From Hypericibacter sp049323455 (lineage in GTDB: Bacteria > Pseudomonadota > Alphaproteobacteria > Dongiales > Dongiaceae): a stretch of DNA of 64,000 nt. The position numbers and the translations under genes were made by a program. Below are positions 34,297-40,986 of the stretch, in pieces. Location: positions 1-64,000 of the forward strand of contig JBMONF010000004.1 in the NCBI GenBank assembly GCA_049323455.1. The letters are read 5' to 3'. Positions within the stretch are counted from its first letter, which is position 1. Each line of letters opens with the position of its first letter. The notes beneath the pieces are model-generated. The model saw only the letters and a program-made list of their open reading frames with translations, searched no databases and had not been told where the DNA came from.

Positions 34297-35085
34297 ATGC
34301 TGACTTCGATCGCCGGCCGTTCGGTCATTGTGACCGGTGCCAGCAAGGGCATCGGCAAGGGCATCGCCCGCGTGTTCGCCAGCAAGGGCGCCAAGGTGCT
34401 GGTGGTGGCGCGCCATCAGGCCGACGCCGAAAGGGCGGCCGAAGAGATCGAGAAAGCGGGCGGCACGGCGTCGGCCTTCGCTGCCGACGTCACCAAGCTG
34501 GCCGACATGGAGAAGATGGCGCAGGCGGCCATCGACCGGCATGGCGGCATCGACGTGCTCTGCGCCAACGCCGGCATCTTCCCGGCGGCCAAGCTCGCGG
34601 CCATGACGCCCGAGGATTTCGATACGGTCATCGCGACCAACCTGAAAGGCACCTTCCTTGCCATCAAGGCCTGCCTGCCGGAGATGAAACGCAAGGGCAA
34701 GGGGCGGATCGTCATCACCTCCTCGATCACGGGTCCCATCACGGGCTATCCGGGCTGGACCCATTACGGCGCCTCCAAGGCCGGCCAGCTCGGCTTCATG
34801 CGCACGGCGGCCATCGAGCTGGCCCCCTTCAACATCACCGTCAACGCCGTCATGCCGGGCAACATCAAGACGGAAGGCCTCGACGGGCTCGGCGCCGACT
34901 ATCTCAAGAAGATGACGGATTCGATCCCGCAGAAGCGGCTGGGTTCCGTCGAGGACATCGCCTACGGCGCGTTGTTCTTCGCCTCCGACGAAGCCGCCTA
35001 CATCACCGGCCAGACGCTCGTCATCGACGGCGGGCAGGTGCTGCCGGAATCCTTGATGGCGCTCGAGGAAATGACCGCCTCCTGA
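34297..35085 (+). CDS. SDR oxidoreductase, probable amino-alcohol (1-amino-2-propanol) dehydrogenase
   Basis: 262 residues from an ATG with GGGGAGGA nine bases upstream. The Rossmann motif is TGASKGIG (13-20), with NAG at 91-93, the catalytic serine in ITSSITG (142-143), Y157 and K161 in YGASK, and an NAVMPGNIKTEG loop. It is FabG-like, but its N-terminus LTSIAGRSVIVTGASKGIGK closely resembles the amino-alcohol dehydrogenases of Rhodococcus and Mycobacterium as I know them. In the AAU/RMM pathway such an enzyme interconverts aminoacetone and (S)-1-amino-2-propanol. It stands between the kinase and the PLP enzyme and is followed by a strong hairpin. Confidence 0.82.
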   Translation: MLTSIAGRSVIVTGASKGIGKGIARVFASKGAKVLVVARHQADAERAAEEIEKAGGTASAFAADVTKLADMEKMAQAAIDRHGGIDVLCANAGIFPAAKLAAMTPEDFDTVIATNLKGTFLAIKACLPEMKRKGKGRIVITSSITGPITGYPGWTHYGASKAGQLGFMRTAAIELAPFNITVNAVMPGNIKTEGLDGLGADYLKKMTDSIPQKRLGSVEDIAYGALFFASDEAAYITGQTLVIDGGQVLPESLMALEEMTAS

Positions 35086-35115
35086 CCCGCCGGCACGTCT
35101 GGCCTGGGCAAAGCG

Positions 35116-35149
35116 GGGCCCCGCTCCGGCATCGGCCGGGGCGGGGCCC
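35116..35149 (+). terminator. Strong hairpin after the SDR gene
   Basis: Fourteen-base arms GGGCCCCGCTCCGG (35116-35129) and CCGGGGCGGGGCCC (35136-35149), with one G-T pair, lie 31 bases past the SDR stop. Only two T residues follow, so it is a plausible but not textbook intrinsic terminator. It separates the kinase-SDR unit from the shell-protein unit. Confidence 0.55.
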
Positions 35150-35188
35150 TTGCGTGTGGTCCGTGCCGGGCGGTGCCGGGCGCGCGTC

Positions 35189-35206
35189 GTTCGATTGTAA
35201 TCGAAC
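35189..35206. promoter_or_regulatory. Perfect 18-bp palindrome upstream of the microcompartment operon
   Basis: GTTCGATTGTAATCGAAC is an uninterrupted palindrome (8-bp arms around GT), AT-richer than its surroundings. It lies about 150 bases before the PLP-enzyme start and 20 bases upstream of the direct repeats at 35226. It suggests a dimeric repressor or activator (for example TetR-, GntR- or LacI-type) not encoded in this window. Confidence 0.5.
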
Positions 35207-35225
35207 CGATCGGCCGGCCGCGCAG

Positions 35226-35300
35226 CGGCTGTCAAGCGCATGGCGCTCGGCTGTCAAGTCGCAAGCGTGAGTTGAGGCGCATCCTGCCGCACCGTATGGC
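35226..35300 (+). promoter_or_regulatory. AraC-type direct repeats and candidate promoter of the BMC operon
   Basis: The 11-mer CGGCTGTCAAG occurs exactly twice, at 35226-35236 and 35248-35258, 22 bp apart (two helical turns), the arrangement AraC-family activators bind. Fourteen bases further on is TTGAGG (35272-35277), then TATGGC (35295-35300) with a 17-base spacer. The first gene of the operon starts at 35355. An AraC-type gene lies at the far end of the locus (40987-42066). Confidence 0.5.
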
Positions 35301-35354
35301 CCCGTTGGGTGCTTGTGAATGCCGCCGGATCGGCCGCAGGAGGGAGCGATCTCC

Positions 35355-36647
35355 ATGTACGACTACGGCTTCTTCTCTTACGAGTCGAAGGACGAGTTCA
35401 TCGAGAAGTCGAAGACCTTCTGGAACCCGGGCAAGACGCAGGCTTGGCAGGATTTCGGCGTCGATCTCGTGATCGACCGCCGCGAGGACTATTTCCTCTA
35501 CGACATGACCGGCAAGCGGCTGATCGACGTGCACCTCAACGGCGGCACCTACAGCCTCGGCCACCGCAATTCCGAACTCATCGCCACCATCGAGCGGGCG
35601 ATGCAGCATTTCGACATGGGCAACCATCATTTCCCGAGCCTGGCGCGCACCGCGCTGGCGGAGGCGCTGGTCAAGACCTGCGCGCCCAACATGCAGTATG
35701 TGATCTACGGCAGCGGCGGCGGCGAGGCCATCGACATCGCCATCAAGACCGCGCGTCACGCCAAGCAGCGCCGGAAGATCGTCTCCATCATCAAGGCCTA
35801 TCACGGCCACACCGGGCTCGCGGTCTGCGCCGGCGACCAGCGCTTCTCCGAGCTGTTCCTTTCCGATCGCCCGGACGAATTCATCCAGGTGCCGTTCAAC
35901 GATTTGGGCGCCATGGAGGAGGCCTTGCGCAAGCGCGACGTGGCGGCCGTCATCATGGAGACCATCCCCGCCACTTACGGCTTCCCCATGCCGAAGGAGA
36001 ACTATCTCTCCGGCGTCAAGCGGCTCTGCGAGAAATACGACGCTCTCTATATCGCCGACGAGGTGCAGACCGGCCTGATGCGCACCGGCGAGATGTGGGG
36101 CATCTACAAGTACGGCGTCGAGCCCGACATCCTGGTCACGGGGAAAGGCATCTGCGGCGGCATGTACCCGATCGCCTGCGTGGTGGTCAGCAAGGAATGC
36201 GGAAGCTGGCTGCACAAGGACGGCTTCGGCCACATGTCGACCATGGGCGGCGCCGAGATCGGCTGCATCGTGGCGCTCAAGGTGCTCGAGATCTGCGAGC
36301 GCCCGGAAGTACGCTCGATGGTGCATTACATCGCCAGCCTGCTCGGGCGCGGCCTCAAGGAGATTCAGTCGCTCTACGGCGACTTCTTCGTCGGCATCCG
36401 CCAGAACGGCGTCGTGATGGGTCTCGAGTTCGACCACCCGAAGGGCGCGATGTACGTCATGAAAGCGCTCTACAAGAACGGCGTATGGGCGATCTTCTCG
36501 ACGCTCGACCCGCGCGTGCTGCAGTTCAAGCCGGGTCTCCTGCTCACGCGTGATCTCTGCGAGGAGCTGCTCGACCGCGTCGAGGTGTCGATCGCCCAGG
36601 CCCGAACCGAGGTGCTGGGCCTCAAGGGCAAGCGCGCGGCCGCCTGA
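35355..36647 (+). CDS. PLP-dependent class III (aminotransferase-fold) enzyme, probable aminopropanol-phosphate phospho-lyase
   Basis: 430 residues. PLP site: TGKGICGGMYPI with Schiff-base lysine K264, IADEVQTG with D235, and AYHGHTG (148-153). Annotated by similarity it would be an aminotransferase. In this gene set it corresponds to the AAU/RMM phospho-lyase expected to convert 1-amino-2-propanol O-phosphate to propionaldehyde, ammonia and phosphate, as ethanolamine-phosphate phospho-lyase does for its substrate (inference from context). The N-terminus (MYDYGFFSYESKDEFIEKSK) is a candidate amphipathic segment. It is the first gene of the shell-protein operon; the aldehyde dehydrogenase follows after 38 bases. 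Confidence 0.8.
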   Translation: MYDYGFFSYESKDEFIEKSKTFWNPGKTQAWQDFGVDLVIDRREDYFLYDMTGKRLIDVHLNGGTYSLGHRNSELIATIERAMQHFDMGNHHFPSLARTALAEALVKTCAPNMQYVIYGSGGGEAIDIAIKTARHAKQRRKIVSIIKAYHGHTGLAVCAGDQRFSELFLSDRPDEFIQVPFNDLGAMEEALRKRDVAAVIMETIPATYGFPMPKENYLSGVKRLCEKYDALYIADEVQTGLMRTGEMWGIYKYGVEPDILVTGKGICGGMYPIACVVVSKECGSWLHKDGFGHMSTMGGAEIGCIVALKVLEICERPEVRSMVHYIASLLGRGLKEIQSLYGDFFVGIRQNGVVMGLEFDHPKGAMYVMKALYKNGVWAIFSTLDPRVLQFKPGLLLTRDLCEELLDRVEVSIAQARTEVLGLKGKRAAA

Positions 36648-36685
36648 GGGCGGACGCGAACGTAGGGCAGACGAATCGGGCAAGC

Positions 36686-38266
36686 ATGGCGCCAACCTCA
36701 ATGGCGGCAGCATCAGCAGCGAGGGCTACGACCGTGGCCGAGCAGAGCATGAAGGACGAATCCAGTCTGGCGCGGGCGCGCATGATGCTCGAACGGGCGC
36801 GCTGGGCGGCCGCCGCTTTCGCCAGGCTCGACCGTGAGACCACCTTGCGCATCGCCGAGGCGGCGGCCGAGGCCGGCTTCGCCAAGTCGCAAGCCTATGC
36901 GGAATGGGCGGTCAAGGAGACCGGATTCGGCGTGGCCGAGCACAAGAAGATCAAGAACGAGCTCTGCAGCCGCGGGCTCTACGAGCACTACCGCAACGAG
37001 CTGTTCGTCGGCACGAAGATCGATGCGGAGCACAAGATCGTCGAGGTGGCGCGGCCGGCCGGCGTCGTGTTCGCGCTGACACCTTCGACCAACCCGGTCT
37101 CGACCGTCTATTTCAAGATCATTTGCGCGCTCATGACGCGCAACGCCGTGATCGTCAGCCCGCATCCGCTGGCGAAGGCCTGCTGCGCCGATGCGGCACG
37201 CACCATGGCCGAGGCGGCCACCCGCGCCGGCGCGCCCGACGGTGCGGTGCAGGTGATCGAGGAGCCGACCATCCCCCTGATCAACGCGATCATGGGCGAC
37301 CCGCGCACCGACGTGATCCTCGCCACCGGCGGAACGGCGATGGTGCGCGCCGCCTACTCTTCGGGCAATCCCGCGATCGGCGTGGGGCCCAGCAACGTGC
37401 CGGTGCTGGTCGACGCCACCGCCGATCTCGGCAAGGCCGCCAAGCGGATCGTGGCCAGCAAGTCCTTCGACAACTCGGTGCTGTGCACCAATGAATCGGT
37501 GCTGATCGCGGAAGCGGCCATCGCCGACAAGCTGGTGCGCCACATGCAGGGCGAGGGGGCCTATCTCTGTTCCGAGGAGGAGCTCGCCAAGCTGCGCGCC
37601 TATCTCTTCCCCGGTGGCAGGTTCAACGTGAAGGCCGTTGGTCGCGACGCGAGCTGGATCGCCAACGAGGCCGGCATCCGCGCGCCCGGCAAGAGCAAGA
37701 TCCTGCTGGCGCCGTTCGATCTGGCGGTGCCGGAGGAGCCGTTCGCGCGCGAGAAGCTTTGCCCGGTGCTGGGCTTCATGCGGGTGCCCAACGCCCAGCG
37801 CGGCATCGAGGCCGCGCGCGCGCTGCTGCGGCACAACGGCGCCGGCCATTCGGCCGCTATCCACAGCCGCGACCCGCGCACCATTCTCGCCTTCACGGCG
37901 GCGGTCAGGGTGCTGCGTGTCGTGGTCAATGCCCCCTGCAGCCAGGGGGCGGCCGGCTTCGACACCAACCTCGCGCCCTCCATGACGATCGGCACCGGTT
38001 TCTTCGGCCGCAGCTCGATCGGCGAGAATGTCGGCCCGCAGCATCTCGTGAACTGGACGCGCATCGCCTACAACAAGGATCCGAGCGAGGCGTTCGGCGA
38101 CTTCGAGCATCTCGAACCCTGGGACGTGCAGGCGCCCGACGGCACCGAAGGGCTCGACCTGCCGCGGCCGCGCATGAGCCGCGGCGACGACACGCTGGGC
38201 GAGATGCGCGAGGAGATCCGGAAAGTCATCATCGAAGAGCTGCGCAGCCTCTTCATGGGGAACTGA
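36686..38266 (+). CDS. CoA-acylating-type aldehyde dehydrogenase of a microcompartment
   Basis: 526 residues of the PduP/EutE-like group. The catalytic cysteine is C267 in FDNSVLCTNESV, with TPSTNPVSTVYFK, VSPHPLAKACCADAAR and LATGGTAMVRAAYSSGNPAI for cofactor binding. It should oxidise the toxic aldehyde (propionaldehyde by inference) to acyl-CoA inside the shell. Residues about 502-526 form a separate amphipathic helix (GEMREEIRKVIIEELRSLF) after a Pro-rich linker, a likely encapsulation peptide. The start is uncertain: ATG at 36701 or 36749 and GTG at 36734 are alternatives. A shell gene begins two bases after its stop. Confidence 0.88.
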   Translation: MAPTSMAAASAARATTVAEQSMKDESSLARARMMLERARWAAAAFARLDRETTLRIAEAAAEAGFAKSQAYAEWAVKETGFGVAEHKKIKNELCSRGLYEHYRNELFVGTKIDAEHKIVEVARPAGVVFALTPSTNPVSTVYFKIICALMTRNAVIVSPHPLAKACCADAARTMAEAATRAGAPDGAVQVIEEPTIPLINAIMGDPRTDVILATGGTAMVRAAYSSGNPAIGVGPSNVPVLVDATADLGKAAKRIVASKSFDNSVLCTNESVLIAEAAIADKLVRHMQGEGAYLCSEEELAKLRAYLFPGGRFNVKAVGRDASWIANEAGIRAPGKSKILLAPFDLAVPEEPFAREKLCPVLGFMRVPNAQRGIEAARALLRHNGAGHSAAIHSRDPRTILAFTAAVRVLRVVVNAPCSQGAAGFDTNLAPSMTIGTGFFGRSSIGENVGPQHLVNWTRIAYNKDPSEAFGDFEHLEPWDVQAPDGTEGLDLPRPRMSRGDDTLGEMREEIRKVIIEELRSLFMGN

Positions 38267-38268
38267 AT

Positions 38269-38874
38269 ATGGCCGAGCTGCGCTCCTTCATCTTCATCGA
38301 CCAGCTGCAGCCGCGCACCATGTGCTATCTCGGCACCTGGATCCGGGGCAGCCTGCCGCGCACCAACATGGCCGCACAGATCATCGAGGTGGCGCCGGGT
38401 CTCGACATCGAAGCCATCACCGACGTGGCGCTCAAGCATTCGGAGGTGCAGGGCGGCATCCTGGTGGTCGAGCGCCAGTTCGGCTATCTCGAGATCCATT
38501 CGCGATCGACGGCGGCCGTCAAGGCGGCCAGCAACGCCGTACTCGAGTTTCTTGGCACCACCGCCGACAAGGCCACGCGCCCGCAGATCCTGGCCTCGAA
38601 GATCATCACGCGGATCGACCACCTGCACGCGTTTCTCATCAACCGCAACAAGCTGGGCTCGATGATCCTGCCGGGCGAGTCCCTGTTCGTGCTGGAGATG
38701 CAGCCGGCTGCCTACGCGATCCTCGCCACCAACGAGGCGGAGAAGGCCGCCGACATCAAGATCATCGACTACCGTATGATCGGCGCCACCGGCCGCGTCT
38801 ATCTCAGCGGCACCGAGGCGAACGTGCGCCAGGCGGCCGGCGCCGCCGAGGCGGCGCTGGAGGCGCTGCAATGA
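38269..38874 (+). CDS. BMC-T (tandem BMC-domain) shell protein, copy 1
   Basis: 201 residues made of two BMC domains. ELRSFIFIDQLQPRTMCYLG opens the first, IIEVAPGLDIEAITDVALKH and GILVVERQFGYLEIHS close it, and MILPGESLFVLEMQPAAYAI with IGATGRVYLSG belongs to the second. Such proteins form trimers (pseudohexamers) and often a gated double-layer pore for large metabolites or cofactors. It is about as similar to the copy at 40170 as expected for an old duplication (shared VERQFG.LE.HS, NRN, ATNEAEK/AANEAEK). The next gene overlaps it by four bases (ATGA). Confidence 0.9.
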   Translation: MAELRSFIFIDQLQPRTMCYLGTWIRGSLPRTNMAAQIIEVAPGLDIEAITDVALKHSEVQGGILVVERQFGYLEIHSRSTAAVKAASNAVLEFLGTTADKATRPQILASKIITRIDHLHAFLINRNKLGSMILPGESLFVLEMQPAAYAILATNEAEKAADIKIIDYRMIGATGRVYLSGTEANVRQAAGAAEAALEALQ

Positions 38875-39488
38875 GCGACCGGCTCGCCGCCCTGGACCGC
38901 GAGGCCATGCGCACGCTCGTGCGCCAGGTTTTGCGCGACGTGCTGCCCGAAGCGATCAAGGCCAACGCGTCGCTGCGCGCGGCGGTGGGCGCGCCCGGGG
39001 CTGCGGCGGGGTTGCCGGCACGCGCGGAAGCGAAGCCGGAACCGCGGCCCGAGCGGCGGACCCAGCCNNNNNNNNNNGAGGCCGCGAAGCCCCGCACGGA
39101 AGCGCCGCCGCGCCCGGCCGACCGGCGCACCGTGATCGAGGAAGTGGCGCTCTACACCGACCAGGACCTGGCCAAGTTCGTGCGACGCTTGATCCAGTTG
39201 CTCGACGATCCGGCGGACCGCGAGGCGGTGCGCGCGGGCCGGCACCTGTTTCGGCTGAAGCGGGCGCGGCCGGCCGCGCCCGGCGCCGGCGGGCTCGGCG
39301 CGCCGGCGAACGCGGCGAGACCGGTCGGCACGGTCGAGCGGGTCGCGCAGGGCGTGGTCAAGGAGAGCACGGTGATCGCCGCCGCCAAGGCCGGCGCCCG
39401 GCTCGTCGTCGGCAAGGGAGTGGTGGTCACGCCGCTCGCGCGCGACAAGGCGCGCCAGCTCGGCGTGCAGATCGAGAGGGATGCCTGA
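38871..39488 (+). CDS. Uncharacterised microcompartment-associated protein (contains assembly gap)
   Basis: About 205 residues, with four undetermined because of the N run. The N-terminus is an amphipathic helix (REAMRTLVRQVLRDVLPEAI) like those that anchor cargo to BMC shells. A Pro/Ala/Glu/Arg-rich linker follows, then a helical block (EEVALYTDQDLAKFVRRLI) and a C-terminal segment (AGARLVVGKGVVVTPLARDK, then ARQLGVQI). The last motif is of a type seen in other BMC-locus proteins such as EutQ-like N-termini. No enzyme motif is seen. It could be a scaffold between shell and enzymes. It overlaps both neighbours (ATGA with BMC-T, TGATG with BMC-P). Confidence 0.7.
   Translation: MSDRLAALDREAMRTLVRQVLRDVLPEAIKANASLRAAVGAPGAAAGLPARAEAKPEPRPERRTQXXXXEAAKPRTEAPPRPADRRTVIEEVALYTDQDLAKFVRRLIQLLDDPADREAVRAGRHLFRLKRARPAAPGAGGLGAPANAARPVGTVERVAQGVVKESTVIAAAKAGARLVVGKGVVVTPLARDKARQLGVQIERDA
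39068..39077. other. Assembly gap (10 N)
   Basis: Ten undetermined bases inside the BMC-associated gene. With exactly ten bases the frame stays open, but the true gap length and linker sequence are unknown. It sits in a GC-rich Pro/Arg-coding stretch prone to sequencing loss. Confidence 0.99.
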
Positions 39489-39757
39489 TGCTGCGCGCGG
39501 TCGTGAAGGGAAATGTCTGGTCCACCAAGCGCCTCAAGGAGCTGCCGAACGGTGCGCTGCTCGAGGTCGAGCTGGACGACGGGAAGGGCACGCGCCTCGT
39601 GGCCTTCGATGTGCTCGGCTGCGGGCCGGGCGAGCGCGTGCTGGTCTCGACCGGATCGGTCGCGGCGGCCTGGTTCCCGGGCAAGCCGCCGCCGCTCGAC
39701 GCCCTCATCATCGGCTCGATCGACGAGCCCACGAAGGGCGCCAAGACCAACAAGTGA
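39488..39757 (+). CDS. BMC-P pentameric vertex protein (EutN/CcmL family)
   Basis: 89 residues forming one EutN/CcmL OB-like domain: RAVVKGNVWSTKRLKELP, LEVELDDGKGTRLVAFDVLG, GPGERVLVSTGSVAAAWF, IIGSID. Pentamers of this family cap the twelve vertices of the polyhedral shell. Its ATG overlaps the previous stop (TGATG). Confidence 0.95.
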   Translation: MLRAVVKGNVWSTKRLKELPNGALLEVELDDGKGTRLVAFDVLGCGPGERVLVSTGSVAAAWFPGKPPPLDALIIGSIDEPTKGAKTNK

Positions 39758-39795
39758 ACTGAACAGCGGAACCCCAAGCGAGCAAGGAGAGAACG

Positions 39796-40074
39796 ATGTC
39801 CAACGCTATCGGGATGATCGAAACGAAGGGCTATGTCGCGGCGCTGGCCGCGGCCGACGCCATGGTGAAGGCGGCCAATGTGGTGATCGTCGGGCGCGAG
39901 CAGGTCGGCGACGGGCTGGTGGCGGTCGTCATCAATGGCGATGTCGGCGCCGTGAAGGCCGCTACCGAGGCCGGGGCCGAGGCGGCCAACGCGATCGGCG
40001 AGCTGGTGTCGGTGCACGTCATTCCGCGCCCGCATCCGGACCTCAACAAGCACTTCACCTCGGTGCCGAAGTAA
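39796..40074 (+). CDS. BMC-H hexameric shell protein
   Basis: 92 residues, one canonical BMC domain: AIGMIETKGYVAALAAADAM, AANVVIVGREQVGDGLVAVV, NGDVGAVKAATEAGAEAA and HVIPRPHPDL at the end. It is the main facet tile of the shell. AAGGAGAG precedes the start. Being the only BMC-H gene in the locus, it must build most of the facets, unless another copy exists elsewhere in the genome. Confidence 0.96.
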   Translation: MSNAIGMIETKGYVAALAAADAMVKAANVVIVGREQVGDGLVAVVINGDVGAVKAATEAGAEAANAIGELVSVHVIPRPHPDLNKHFTSVPK

Positions 40075-40169
40075 GCGCGCCGGCCGTCGCGGAGCGGGGC
40101 GAAGAGCAGGGAGCCCCCGGCCGGGCAGGGTCGGGGGCGGTATCACGTCGAGGAACGGACCGACAGGCG

Positions 40170-40799
40170 ATGACCGAGCTGCGCGTCTATCTGATGGTGG
40201 AAAACCTGCAGCCGCAGTTCGCCGCCTATATGGGCACGCCCACGCGCGCGCGCGGCTACCCGCCGCTCGAGGGCAGCCATTCGCTCATCGTCGAGGTGGC
40301 GCCGGGCCTCGCCATCGAGCGAGTGATCGACCTGGCGCTGCGCTCGGTGCCGACGGTCGAGCCCGGCATCCTGTTCGTCGAGCGCCAATTCGGCGTGCTC
40401 GAGTTTCACTCCTACGATCTGGCCGAGCTGAAGCGCGCGGGCGAAGCGGTGCTGAAAGGCATTGGGCGCCAGCCCGGCGATCAGCTCAAGCCGCGCGTCC
40501 TCTTCAGCGACGTGATCGAGGACATCTCCGACCAGCATGCGGTCATCATCAACCGCAACCGCGAGGCCTCGATGATCATGCCGGGCGAGACGCTGCTCGT
40601 CTGCGAGATGGTGCCGGCCTTGTTCGCCGCCGTCGCGGCCAACGAGGCGGAGAAGGTGGCGCCCGCCAACACGCTGGTCAACGTGCAGATGATCGGCGCG
40701 GCGGGCCGGCTCTATATCAGCGGCAAGACGCCGGACGTGGTGCGCGCCCGCGACCGCATCACCGAGGTTCTGGAAGCCATCGAAGGCCGCAGCCACTGA
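40170..40799 (+). CDS. BMC-T (tandem BMC-domain) shell protein, copy 2
   Basis: 209 residues with two BMC domains: ELRVYLMVENLQPQFAAYMG, SLIVEVAPGLAIERVIDLAL, ILFVERQFGVLEFHSYD, then HAVIINRNREASMIMPGETL and VNVQMIGAAGRLYISG. It pairs with the copy at 38269; the main difference is the loop TRARGYPPLEGSH in the first domain, which may change pore or face chemistry. It ends the shell operon. Confidence 0.9.
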   Translation: MTELRVYLMVENLQPQFAAYMGTPTRARGYPPLEGSHSLIVEVAPGLAIERVIDLALRSVPTVEPGILFVERQFGVLEFHSYDLAELKRAGEAVLKGIGRQPGDQLKPRVLFSDVIEDISDQHAVIINRNREASMIMPGETLLVCEMVPALFAAVAANEAEKVAPANTLVNVQMIGAAGRLYISGKTPDVVRARDRITEVLEAIEGRSH

Positions 40800-40830
40800 A
40801 GCACATTGCGATCAGGTGAAATATTGTCTT

Positions 40831-40933
40831 GTCACCCCGGCGAAGGCCGGGGTCTATGAACACAGGCCCGACCATCAAGCGCTCAACCGCTGCGACGGTG
40901 TTTATGGGTCCCCGCCTTCGCGGGGCCGACGAA
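40831..40933. repeat. Dispersed palindromic repeat, copy 2
   Basis: Two palindromes, ACCCCGGCGAAGGCCGGGGT and GTCCCCGCCTTCGCGGGGCC, lie about 75 bases apart. They have the arrangement GTCA-palindrome-CTATGAA...ATGGGT-palindrome-GACGAA also seen at 56660. They lie between the BMC operon and the convergent araC-type gene and may act as a bidirectional terminator. Confidence 0.65.
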
Positions 40934-40986
40934 AAGTTGCATATCCGGCTGAGCGAAGTCGGCCCTATCAGCGGTAGGCGAGCTAT

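Noticed and set aside
35355..36647. Assigning the class III PLP enzyme as an ordinary omega-aminotransferase
   Set aside because: Possible from the fold alone, but the neighbouring kinase makes a phosphorylated amino alcohol the expected substrate, which fits a phospho-lyase; kept as an alternative only.
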